DNA of 24,579 nt from CAYXPR01 sp964467255 (GCA_964467255.1 CAYXPR010000023.1:1-24579), one strand, 5' to 3'; counted from the first letter of the stretch, positions 15,075-22,201 are shown. The notes: generated from the letters alone by a model not told the origin. Program-made: numbers and translations.

Positions 15075-15671
15075 ATGAGCAGTGAAGATGCTCCCGTGAG
15101 CGATTTGCACACATGGTGTACGCCGCAGGATTTTTTAGATAACGTAGAGCCGATACGCGAAAAAGCCAGCTACCGTTTTTACTACGAAAATGAATTCAAA
15201 AGTCTCCGCGAGGGATGGGTGTTGTGCAAATATGCCCGCCTGGCTTACAAGAACCAGCAATATAAAATCCGTATTTGTGATGACCAGTTTCCAGATGGCC
15301 AATTGCTGCTGACCGCGAAGGGCACCGAGAGCGTTACCGACTATGAAATTACGCAAGCATTTAAGCGCCCCGAAGAATTGGCAAAAAATAAATTGCCAGG
15401 CAATGGCGGGCTGACGCTGGAGAAGCTTGAAGATGTGTTTATGGAAAGTCTGCTTTCTGCCATTGAGAAGAAAGCCATGAAGCATTATTCCGTGCCGGTG
15501 AATTTGCTGGTGTATGTGACCAACATCTCCACCTGGGGCGCGTTTTACGACATCATCGTGGAAAATCAGGCAAAGTTTGAGCCTTACCGCAAACGCTTTA
15601 AAACGCTTAGTATTCTGGCCACCAGCGCCGTGCGTGCCGTGCAGATTTTTCCAGAATTCAAGGAATACTAG
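15075..15671 (+). CDS. Conserved-looking hypothetical protein
   Basis: 198 residues. The ATG at 15075 directly follows the TGA of the preceding gene, and GAGGGA stands 4 nt upstream, so the two are tightly coupled. It has no signal peptide or membrane segment and appears cytoplasmic and soluble. Aromatic and charged residues are plentiful (YRFYYENEFKSLREGW, YKIRICDDQFPDGQLLLTAKG), with a predicted helical middle (LTLEKLEDVFMESLLSAIEKKA) and a hydrophobic strand (VNLLVYVTNISTWGAFYDIIVEN). I do not recognise a family. Placed between two exported twin-CX3C genes, it may act with them, but nothing in the sequence shows how. Confidence 0.75.
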   Translation: MSSEDAPVSDLHTWCTPQDFLDNVEPIREKASYRFYYENEFKSLREGWVLCKYARLAYKNQQYKIRICDDQFPDGQLLLTAKGTESVTDYEITQAFKRPEELAKNKLPGNGGLTLEKLEDVFMESLLSAIEKKAMKHYSVPVNLLVYVTNISTWGAFYDIIVENQAKFEPYRKRFKTLSILATSAVRAVQIFPEFKEY

Positions 15672-15699
15672 ACCCATAGCATTTACGCGCCGGAAATAG

Positions 15700-15705
15700 T
15701 ATAAT
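15700..15705 (+). promoter_or_regulatory. Candidate -10 box upstream of twin-CX3C protein 2
   Basis: A perfect TATAAT, 26 nt before the GTG start at 15732; the -35 region at the right distance (TAGCAT or ATAGCA) is weak. It could start a transcript about 20 nt before the gene, with GGGGAGG as ribosome-binding site. It suggests that the two downstream CX3C genes can be expressed apart from the pdh unit. Confidence 0.4.
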
Positions 15706-15731
15706 GCCTCGGATAACAGGGGAGGATTTCC

Positions 15732-16103
15732 GTGCGTTTATTCACTGTGCTGTTGGCCGTGTTGCTGTTCCTGCCGTTTGAAAGCAGGGCAGACGTGGCA
15801 TGCCAATATGACTGCCTTGCCAAGGGCGGTTTGCCGGAAATTTGTGACTCCAAATGCGGTATTTCGCAGCAACAGCGCGTGGGTGCGGCCGAACGCATAG
15901 ACGCATCAGAGGGTGATGAAGACATGCCGGCGATGCTGGATAATTACCGCCGCACAGAAAACCCGGGGCAGAAAAAAGAGGCGAGCGAGGGCAATGGCTC
16001 ATCCGCGTCAGGCGGCGGGAGCCCTTACTTTACCTGCATTAAAGAGTGCCGCGATGCAGGTAATAAATTGCAGGATTGCCGCACGCTATGCAGCGAAGAT
16101 TAA
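15732..16103 (+). CDS. Exported twin-CX3C protein 2
   Basis: 123 residues, starting at GTG 15732 with GGGGAGG about 6 nt upstream. Signal peptide MRLFTVLLAVLLFLPFESRA, then DVAC. It has exactly eight cysteines in two identical patterns: C24-X3-C28-X9-C38-X3-C42 (CQYDC, CDSKC) and C102-X3-C106-X9-C116-X3-C120 (CIKEC, CRTLC). Between them lies a 59-residue acidic, Gln/Ser/Gly-rich linker that looks disordered. The modules share C-x3-C-x3-G as well as the spacing, suggesting an internal duplication. Unknown family. Its end overlaps the next gene by 16 nt. Confidence 0.83.
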   Translation: MRLFTVLLAVLLFLPFESRADVACQYDCLAKGGLPEICDSKCGISQQQRVGAAERIDASEGDEDMPAMLDNYRRTENPGQKKEASEGNGSSASGGGSPYFTCIKECRDAGNKLQDCRTLCSED

Positions 16104-16456
16104 TTGCTTTTTTAATTGTTCTTTTGAGCGCACTGCCGCTTTCGCTTGCGGCGGAAGATGAAATAGATTCTCCGGTAACGGCACAGCAAGAAGAAACGCC
16201 GCCTGTGGTGCTGCACCAGCCCTGCTATATGCGCTGTCTGGAGGATGGGCAGTACGCCCATATTTGCCAAGGTATTTGCGAGCATCCCAGTTCTAAAACA
16301 CCGGAAAAAGTAACGAAAAATCAGTATGAATGCTACCAAAGCTGCACCCAAAATAACGATTGGGGCGTTCTTTTTTGCATGAAGCGCTGCCGAAAATGGG
16401 CTGAAACGCTGGAATCTCAGGATATTGAGTTGCCGCCGGAGCGGGGTGTGCAGTAG
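16088..16456 (+). CDS. Exported twin-CX3C protein 3
   Basis: 122 residues from the ATG at 16088 (a TTG at 16076 is a less likely start). Signal peptide MQRRLIAFLIVLLSALPLSLAA, an acidic linker, then two modules: C46-X3-C50-X9-C60-X3-C64 (CYMRC, CQGIC) and C82-X3-C86-X10-C97-X3-C101 (CYQSC, CMKRC). Apart from these it contains no cysteine. The C-terminus is a short charged tail. It is clearly of the same design as the genes at 14781 and 15732 and overlaps the latter by 16 nt, so the two are co-translated. Probably periplasmic or secreted, and disulfide-bonded. Function unknown. Confidence 0.82.
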   Translation: MQRRLIAFLIVLLSALPLSLAAEDEIDSPVTAQQEETPPVVLHQPCYMRCLEDGQYAHICQGICEHPSSKTPEKVTKNQYECYQSCTQNNDWGVLFCMKRCRKWAETLESQDIELPPERGVQ

Positions 16457-16457
16457 C

Positions 16458-16486
16458 TTGCCAACCGCCAAAAATCCGGCTATTCT
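16458..16486 (+). promoter_or_regulatory. Promoter of lipA
   Basis: TTGCCA (16458-16463), a 17-nt spacer and TATTCT (16481-16486), starting just after the stop codon of the preceding gene. Transcription would begin near 16493, about 18 nt before the lipA ATG. lipA may therefore be expressed independently of the genes upstream. Confidence 0.55.
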
Positions 16487-16510
16487 CGCGGCCCTTGAAG
16501 GTTAAGGGAT

Positions 16511-17479
16511 ATGGAAAATACTGATAATAAACCACTGCGTCCGCGCCATCCGGAGAAGGAAAAGAATATTCCTTCCGAGCGCTTACCACGTCCGGATTGG
16601 ATTCGCGTAAAAGCGCCGGTGTCGCAGGGTTATAAAGACACCGTGGCGCTGGTGCGTGAGCACAAGCTGATTACAGTGTGCGAAGAAGCAGCCTGCCCGA
16701 ATATTGGCGAGTGCTGGAGCCAGAAGCACGCGACCTTTATGATTCTAGGTTCAGTGTGCACGCGCGCCTGCGCGTTCTGCAATGTGGCCACTGGCATGCC
16801 CGACAAGCTCGACCCGCATGAGCCGGAAAACCTCGCTGCCGCCGTTGCCAAACTGGGCCTTAAGCATGTGGTGATTACGTCAGTGGACCGCGATGATTTG
16901 AACGATGGTGGTGCCGACCATTTTGTGCGCTGTATCCAGCGCCTTCGGCAGACCTCGCCGGAGACGACAATCGAGATTTTAACGCCAGATTTTTTACGCA
17001 AAGATGGCGCGCTTGAAAAAGTGGTGGCTGCACGTCCGGATGTGTTTAATCACAACATTGAAACTGTGCCGGGGCTTTACCCGAAAATCCGCCCGGGCGC
17101 GCGTTATTTCCACTCTATCAACCTGCTGCACCGCATCAAACAGATGGACCCTTCCATCTTCACCAAGTCTGGGTTGATGGTGGGCTTGGGCGAGAAGAAA
17201 GAGGAAGTGCTGCAGGTGATGGATGACATGCGCAGTGCCGATGTAGACTTCCTCACCATCGGGCAATATTTACAACCCACGCCGAAGCATGCGGCGATTG
17301 ACCGCTATGTGGATCCGGAAGAATTTAAAATGTATGAACAGGCCGCGCGTGGCAAAGGCTTTTTGATGGTGAGCGCCACGCCGCTTACGCGCTCATCTTA
17401 CCACGCGGGTGATGATTTTGAGCGCCTGAAGCGCGCCCGCGAAGCCAAACTGGCGCGTGAAAAGCAGCCACTCGCTTAA
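16511..17479 (+). CDS. lipA: Lipoyl synthase
   Basis: 322 residues; radical-SAM enzyme that inserts two sulfurs into the octanoyl group on E2 lipoyl domains. Both iron-sulfur clusters are readable: the auxiliary cluster motif C57-X4-C62-X5-C68 (CEEAACPNIGEC) and the radical-SAM motif C83-X3-C87-X2-C90 (CTRACAFC). The conserved C-terminal RSSYHA, which supplies the serine ligand of the auxiliary cluster, is also present. AAGGG lies very close to the ATG (2 nt); AAGGTT slightly further upstream may serve instead. The octanoyltransferase lipB is not in the window. Its placement downstream of pdhC-lpd suits its function. Its stop codon overlaps that of the convergent gene. Confidence 0.97.
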   Translation: MENTDNKPLRPRHPEKEKNIPSERLPRPDWIRVKAPVSQGYKDTVALVREHKLITVCEEAACPNIGECWSQKHATFMILGSVCTRACAFCNVATGMPDKLDPHEPENLAAAVAKLGLKHVVITSVDRDDLNDGGADHFVRCIQRLRQTSPETTIEILTPDFLRKDGALEKVVAARPDVFNHNIETVPGLYPKIRPGARYFHSINLLHRIKQMDPSIFTKSGLMVGLGEKKEEVLQVMDDMRSADVDFLTIGQYLQPTPKHAAIDRYVDPEEFKMYEQAARGKGFLMVSATPLTRSSYHAGDDFERLKRAREAKLAREKQPLA

Positions 17480-18162
17480 GTGTTTTTTTGCAGCCGCTGA
17501 AACAAATGCGTCATAAACACGGTGGCGATAACCGGCGCTATCAGGTTCAGCCCCGGCACCATAAAACTAAAGGTGATAATCACCCCTGCCACCCACACGG
17601 CAAGGCGCGCGGCGCGGCGTAGTTCCTTAGCCTTACCCTTACCCATGTGCCTGAGCGCAATCATTTCAAAATATTCGCGCCCGAGGATGTAGCCGTTTAG
17701 CGTGAAATACACCAGCAGGTTCAAACCTGGTACGAGATATAGTGGCATGAGCAGCATGTTTAGAAACAGCGCTACACTCATCAGGATCGCGGTACTTTCG
17801 ATGGATTGAATAAGGGGTATCGGTTTTGAGAGGGCGTCGGGGTAGTGTGTTTTCTCCACCTTGCTGACGACTTGATCCAGAAACAAAAGTGATACCAGTG
17901 GGAAAAAAAGCGGCACAATCAGCAGGGCGATAAATCCGGCAAACCACGGCCCTAACGTGTTAATCAGTGTCTCAAAACCCCACAAATCTTCAAACTGGGC
18001 AGTCGAAAAATAGTCCCACACATAATAGAAGAAGCCACCACAAATGCCGAGACAAATAAGTGCGGTAAGGGCTAAGGTTTTCCAGAAATAGCCCGCCCCC
18101 AGAGCAGTCAGAGACTGTGCTAGCGCCATAGCAACATGACGGGAAATGCGGAAAACGCTCAT
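17476..18162 (-). CDS. EI24/CysZ-like integral membrane protein
   Basis: 228 residues from the ATG at 18162; a TTG at 18180 would add six residues, and neither has a clear ribosome-binding site. At least four hydrophobic segments are seen: LALTALICLGICGGFFYYVW, FAGFIALLIVPLFFPLVSLLF, ILMSVALFLNMLLMPLYLVP and VWVAGVIITFSFMVPGLNL. The segment VPGLNLLVYFTLNGYILGR followed by EYFEMIALRHMG is the hallmark of the EI24 domain, shared with the sulfate transporter CysZ. It sits in the inner membrane. No cysteine-biosynthesis gene is nearby, so a sulfate role should not be assumed. Its last four bases (TTAA) are shared with the stop of lipA. Confidence 0.85.
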   Translation of the reverse strand: MSVFRISRHVAMALAQSLTALGAGYFWKTLALTALICLGICGGFFYYVWDYFSTAQFEDLWGFETLINTLGPWFAGFIALLIVPLFFPLVSLLFLDQVVSKVEKTHYPDALSKPIPLIQSIESTAILMSVALFLNMLLMPLYLVPGLNLLVYFTLNGYILGREYFEMIALRHMGKGKAKELRRAARLAVWVAGVIITFSFMVPGLNLIAPVIATVFMTHLFQRLQKNT

Positions 18163-18186
18163 GGGTAAGGTCACTTTCAAAAAAGC

Positions 18187-18215
18187 TCGCCAGCATCAAA
18201 GCAAAATCGTACAAT
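18187..18215 (+). promoter_or_regulatory. Candidate promoter of the Gly-tail protein gene
   Basis: TCGCCA (18187-18192), a 17-nt spacer and TACAAT (18210-18215), in the gap between divergent genes. It would start transcription about 16 nt before the ATG at 18238, and GGGAGG lies in that leader. Confidence 0.4.
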
Positions 18216-18237
18216 CATTACAAGGGAGGACTTTGAC

Positions 18238-18810
18238 ATGGCTGAAAAACAAATTGAAGATTTAAAGCGCCCGTTATTTGACCCCTCAAAAACAGCGCAA
18301 GTACTGGAACTGGTGGGGCAGTTCGAAAACGGGCTGACCAAACTGGAAGCCAAAGCCAAGATGGACGCGATATTGGCGCGTTTCCAAACGGCGGGCGAAA
18401 GCGCCAGAGGCGCTGACCCGGGCTGGATCGCCGGCGGCGGTAAAGCCGAAGGCGTAATTGGTGCTATTCAGCAGAAAATTGCAGAGATGGAGGCGGCAGC
18501 AGGCGCTGTCCGCAGCCCGCAAGAGCCCGCCGCTTTGGGCGTGGCACGGCAGGTGTATAGCGCGGTGAATTGCCATTACATCCATGTGGCGGCCTATGTG
18601 GTGAAAACACTGACAGGTGCTACGACTGAGCCATTCCAGCCACCTGAGGCCAAAGAAGTGGAACAGGCGATGCGGGCAGGTACCTCCGGCGAGCATGATG
18701 TGATGGGTGACCCCATGCGGCAACCGCACACACGCACCAGCACTTATAAGGGCCGTCCACCTTCGGGTGGCGGCGGTGGTGGCGGGCGTGGCGGCGGTGG
18801 CCCAGGCTAA
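18238..18810 (+). CDS. Hypothetical protein with glycine-rich C-terminal tail
   Basis: 190 residues; GGGAGG lies about 9 nt before the ATG. It has no signal peptide. The first 90 residues are predicted helical and rich in Ala, Glu and Lys (QIEDLKRPLFDPSKTAQVLELVGQ begins this region), with a Gly-rich break at WIAGGGKAEG. A middle segment (ARQVYSAVNCHYIHVAAYVVKTL) is mildly hydrophobic. The C-terminus is a run of glycines broken by Arg and Pro (about 175-190). No family is recognised. It stands alone between a divergent membrane protein gene and ribE, with its own promoter candidate. It may be cytoplasmic; the tail could mediate weak binding, but that is only a guess. Confidence 0.78.
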   Translation: MAEKQIEDLKRPLFDPSKTAQVLELVGQFENGLTKLEAKAKMDAILARFQTAGESARGADPGWIAGGGKAEGVIGAIQQKIAEMEAAAGAVRSPQEPAALGVARQVYSAVNCHYIHVAAYVVKTLTGATTEPFQPPEAKEVEQAMRAGTSGEHDVMGDPMRQPHTRTSTYKGRPPSGGGGGGGRGGGGPG

Positions 18811-18883
18811 AAATCCGGCAGTTTCCCTTTCTTTTTGCCTAAAAATCGCTAAAGTGAGGCCCGAAAACCTCTAAAGGCTAAGT

Positions 18884-19483
18884 GTGTTTACAGGCATTGT
18901 CACAGATATTGGCACGGTCAAAAAAGCGTCTCCCCGCAAGGGTGGTGTGCGCCTTGTGGTGGCCACGCGGTTGCCGCTGAATAAAATATCGCTGGGTGCT
19001 TCCATTGCCTGTGCGGGCGTGTGCCTCACGGTGGTGGAAAAAGGCAAAGGCTGGTTTGCGGCTGATGTCTCGCCTGAAACCCTCCGCTGCACCAATATCG
19101 GTAGCTGGAAAGAGGGCACGAAGCTGAATGTGGAAGGCGCGCTCAAAGCAGGTGACGAACTGGGCGGGCATATTGTGAGCGGCCATGTGGATGGCCTTGC
19201 CATGCTGAAAAAAGCAACGCCAGAAGGCGAGAATTATAAACTGACGGTGATGGCTCCCCGCAAACTGATGCGTTACATCGCGCCAAAAGGCTCAATCACA
19301 CTGGATGGTGTTTCGCTTACCGTGAACAAGGTGAAAACGGATAGTTTTACCGTAAATATTATTCCGCACACATGGGAGGTCACCACTTTTGGTAAAAACA
19401 AAAAAGGTGACATGCTCCACCTAGAGGTCGACATGCTGGCGCGGTATGCAGCGCGATTGCTTGGCATCAAGAGGCGAAGGTAG
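18884..19483 (+). CDS. ribE: Riboflavin synthase, alpha subunit
   Basis: 199 residues; dismutates two 6,7-dimethyl-8-ribityllumazine molecules to riboflavin. It starts at GTG 18884, giving the invariant MFTGIV N-terminus that the family uses for activity; AAAGG stands upstream. Two similar lumazine-binding repeats are seen, the first from MFTGIV to about 95 (ACAGVCLTV, FAADVSPETL), the second from GGHIVSGHVDG to the end (SLTVNKV, FTVNIIPHTWEVTTF). It begins the riboflavin group and lies 2 nt before ribB. The 73-nt region upstream is too short for an FMN riboswitch. ribD, which often precedes it, is absent. Confidence 0.95.
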   Translation: MFTGIVTDIGTVKKASPRKGGVRLVVATRLPLNKISLGASIACAGVCLTVVEKGKGWFAADVSPETLRCTNIGSWKEGTKLNVEGALKAGDELGGHIVSGHVDGLAMLKKATPEGENYKLTVMAPRKLMRYIAPKGSITLDGVSLTVNKVKTDSFTVNIIPHTWEVTTFGKNKKGDMLHLEVDMLARYAARLLGIKRRR

Positions 19484-19485
19484 TT

Positions 19486-20604
19486 ATGCCGCACCGTGCG
19501 CATCTGGCAAATATTGCTGACATCATTGAGGACGCCCGCAAGGGAAAAATGTTCATTCTGGTGGATGATGAAGACCGCGAAAATGAAGGCGACCTGATTA
19601 TCCCTGCGCAAATGGCGGACGACAAAGCCATCAATTTTATGGCCAAGCACGGGCGCGGCCTGATTTGCTTGGCGCTGACCAAGCAGCGTGTGAGTGAGCT
19701 AGGCTTGCCGCCGATGGCGCGCCATAACAGCTCGCGCCACAGCACGGCATTTACTGTTTCCATTGAAGCCAAAGAAGGCGTAACGACAGGGATTTCAGCC
19801 GCCGACAGGGCGCGCACCATTGCGGTGGCAATTGACCCCTCCAAAGGCGCGCAGGATGTTGCCTCTCCCGGGCACGTATTTCCATTAGAAGCGCGCGAGG
19901 GCGGTGTGCTCGTGCGTGCAGGGCATACAGAAGCAGCGGTGGATATCTCGCGCCTTGCAGGTCTTACGCCCGCGGGAGTGATTTGCGAAATTATGAATGA
20001 CGATGGCACCATGGCACGCCTGCCGGACTTGGTCAAATTCGCCCAGCAGCACGATTTGAAAATTGCCACGATTGCTGATCTGATTGCGTACCGCCGCAAA
20101 TATGACCGCTTTGTGCGTCGTGAGGTGGAAACCGAACTGCACAGCCAGTTTGGCGGCACATGGCGCATGATGATTTATGTGAACACGGTGGAATATGCGG
20201 AGCATGTAGTGCTGGTAAAAGGTGATATTTCCAAAGGCTCCGTGTGGGTGCGTATGCACGCGATGGACGTGATGGCCGATGTGTTGGGTGATGAACAGTC
20301 TGGCAAGGCCGGTGAGTTGCAGCGCGCCATGAGCATGATTGGCAAGCACGGCAGCGGTGTGGTGGTGCTGATTCGTGAGCCGCGCCGCAATCTGCTTTCC
20401 GCCCGTCTCAAAAAACATGCCGAAGCAGCAGAAAAAGAGTCAACGGGCGAAGCAAAGCCGCTCAGGGATTATGGCATCGGCGCACAGATATTGCTCGACC
20501 TTGGCATTCACGACATGGTGCTGCTCTCGAACTCTGACCGCGCGGTGATTGGTCTTGAGGGCTATGGCCTTGTCATTAAAGATCGCAAGCCGATTAAACC
20601 ATAG
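19486..20604 (+). CDS. ribB: 3,4-dihydroxy-2-butanone 4-phosphate synthase with degenerate RibA half (RibBX type)
   Basis: 372 residues. The N-terminal half (about 1-205) is a complete RibB: DDEDRENEGD at 27-36 carries the acidic Mg-binding residues, with TAFTVSIEA and RAGHTEAAVDI further on. It converts ribulose 5-phosphate to the four-carbon unit of riboflavin. The C-terminal half resembles GTP cyclohydrolase II in layout and keeps RDYGIGAQIL, but the zinc site is gone: the family's three cysteines are missing around RMHAMDVMADVLGD (256-269), no Cys occurs after residue 167, and the catalytic RQEGRGIGL loop has become IREPRRNLL. This matches the published RibBX variants, which lack GTP cyclohydrolase activity. 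A separate ribA must exist elsewhere. AAGG precedes the ATG. Confidence 0.93.
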   Translation: MPHRAHLANIADIIEDARKGKMFILVDDEDRENEGDLIIPAQMADDKAINFMAKHGRGLICLALTKQRVSELGLPPMARHNSSRHSTAFTVSIEAKEGVTTGISAADRARTIAVAIDPSKGAQDVASPGHVFPLEAREGGVLVRAGHTEAAVDISRLAGLTPAGVICEIMNDDGTMARLPDLVKFAQQHDLKIATIADLIAYRRKYDRFVRREVETELHSQFGGTWRMMIYVNTVEYAEHVVLVKGDISKGSVWVRMHAMDVMADVLGDEQSGKAGELQRAMSMIGKHGSGVVVLIREPRRNLLSARLKKHAEAAEKESTGEAKPLRDYGIGAQILLDLGIHDMVLLSNSDRAVIGLEGYGLVIKDRKPIKP

Positions 20605-20611
20605 GCTTGGG

Positions 20612-22114
20612 TTAAAACTCAGGTTTGATATTCGTTGTATTTCCTTTGCCGAGTGCGCTGATGGCGCTAGCATCTTTCGGCGTATAGTCTTTTGGGAGAT
20701 GCCGTGGTGGTGTATTTGGCCCTTTGGTTTCGTCTAGGATTGGCTCGGCATTTTTTAGGATGGCGGTGCCACGCTCGGGGTTTGACGCGTGGAATGTTAG
20801 CTCACTAATGTAATCGGCCTCATGTGCTCTGAATTCGCGGAAGAGTTTGCCGAACTCAGGCAATGATTTTCCGACAACCTCAAACGCTTTTTCCGGCGGC
20901 ATGGTTTGGCACAAGCGGTCAAAGCACCGGTTTACGTCGTTCAGCAGCTCCATACCCCATTTTTCCGGCGGATAATTTTTTGCCCAATTATGTTGCGCCT
21001 CCTGCCGCACAAACGCTTTTGCCTCAGGGTAATTCAGGTCGTGTTGTGCCGCATGATTTAGCTGTTTTTCATTTACACCCACGGCATCATTGGCGATATG
21101 CTCTAGCTCTTCGCGTGCAATATGTCCGGGTGTGGCTGCAATCCCCGCGTGAATCCAGATTGCGCGGTCTCCGGGACTTGCCATGCCGACCGGGTTTGGT
21201 CCATCTGTTGAGGAATATTTCAAGCCATAAGCAGGACTTTGCCCAACGAAAATAATCGGTTTGGTAGGAATATTGTCATAAATGGGCTTCAGCCGTTCCG
21301 GCATGGAAATTTCAACGGCGCGCGCAGCGGCGTTGGCCAGCGCCTCACCATTCTCAATTTCGGGTGCGGATGTGGTGAGTGCATCGCGGAGCATACCCAT
21401 CACGGGGCGAGTGATGCTTCCCACAGCGGAAAGTATTGCCCGATCTATTGGGGCAAGCATATTCTGAACAATCTCTGGCACCACGGCTTGATACACAGCG
21501 TTATACGTACCGACTAGACTTCTGAACAGTCCGCCACTTTTTTCAGGGATGTTTGAATTTATATTTGCTGATGCCTGCGCGGCGTTTTCTGGGGTTAAAG
21601 GTTCTTGCCCCGCTGGGAACAGTGCAGCTTCCAGGCGGTCGATAGCACCCACAATGGATTGGCGCCATCCACCCCGCAAGCGTTCAGCCTGCGGCGCGAC
21701 GCGTTCCAGTGTTTTTTCCGGCTCGGCTATAATCTGATTCAGTGTACTTGTCAGGCTGGCATACACAGATCTTCTCTGTTCGTCTTTGGGCTTATCAAGA
21801 AAAGCCTGGTAGAGCCCGTCGGTTGGTGCGCCCTTGCCCGGTGGCGCGATGCCGATTGCTGTGTTGAACTGCTTGTGGCTGCATTTGGATAAATCATCGG
21901 CTATGGCACCCGTTAGCGCATGGATGCGGTGATTCAGTGCATATTCCGCCGCATGCTTTACGCCTTCGGGTGTAAGTTCATGTCGATTCAACTGCAACAG
22001 GCTTTTATCAGAAAGAAGCCCCGCCTCAGCCACAGGCGAAACTTTACCGTTTAACCCTATGGCAACGGCATCTTGCAGGATCACGCGTGGCTGCCACGAA
22101 GTGTTTGCGTTCAT
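20612..22114 (-). CDS. Large hypothetical protein inserted in the riboflavin cluster
   Basis: 500 residues on the strand opposite to the rib genes, ending 7 nt from the end of ribB and starting 87 nt from ribH. No signal peptide or clear membrane segment. Residues 195-250 are helical and fairly hydrophobic (GGLFRSLVGTYNAVYQAVVP, and on to ITRPVMGMLRDALTTS). A possible structural core at 318-345 reads strand (AIWIHAGIAAT) then helix (HIAREELEHIANDAVG); EELEH at 335-339 fits HEXXH except that the first His is Glu, so a degenerate zincin fold is conceivable. The C-terminus (about 460-500) is Pro/Lys/Thr-rich and probably disordered. No family is recognised and no Shine-Dalgarno precedes the ATG. 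An effector-like or lineage-specific protein is possible; function unknown. Confidence 0.8.
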   Translation of the reverse strand: MNANTSWQPRVILQDAVAIGLNGKVSPVAEAGLLSDKSLLQLNRHELTPEGVKHAAEYALNHRIHALTGAIADDLSKCSHKQFNTAIGIAPPGKGAPTDGLYQAFLDKPKDEQRRSVYASLTSTLNQIIAEPEKTLERVAPQAERLRGGWRQSIVGAIDRLEAALFPAGQEPLTPENAAQASANINSNIPEKSGGLFRSLVGTYNAVYQAVVPEIVQNMLAPIDRAILSAVGSITRPVMGMLRDALTTSAPEIENGEALANAAARAVEISMPERLKPIYDNIPTKPIIFVGQSPAYGLKYSSTDGPNPVGMASPGDRAIWIHAGIAATPGHIAREELEHIANDAVGVNEKQLNHAAQHDLNYPEAKAFVRQEAQHNWAKNYPPEKWGMELLNDVNRCFDRLCQTMPPEKAFEVVGKSLPEFGKLFREFRAHEADYISELTFHASNPERGTAILKNAEPILDETKGPNTPPRHLPKDYTPKDASAISALGKGNTTNIKPEF

Positions 22115-22136
22115 TGTGTGCAGGCCGTATAAAGTG

Positions 22137-22170
22137 GTTACAGAACTAACTTTTAGTGTAGCGCTGTAAC
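22137..22170. promoter_or_regulatory. Inverted repeat in the divergent ribH region
   Basis: GTTACAG (22137-22143) and CTGTAAC (22164-22170) form a 7-bp inverted repeat with a 20-nt spacer in the 87-nt gap between two divergent genes. It could be an operator for either gene, but its short length makes chance a real possibility. Confidence 0.25.
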
Positions 22171-22201
22171 GTTAATAAACTCTTAAATCCGTGGGAAACG
22201 C

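Noticed and set aside
17476..18162. Assignment of the EI24 protein as the sulfate transporter CysZ
   Set aside because: Only the general domain signature is visible and no sulfur-assimilation genes are nearby.
18811..18883. FMN riboswitch before ribE
   Set aside because: The 73-nt gap is too short and lacks the conserved RFN stem sequences.
19467..20418. Minus-strand ORFs of 233 and 177 codons opposite ribB
   Set aside because: Antisense shadows in two frames of a well-supported gene; no ribosome-binding sites or recognisable domains.
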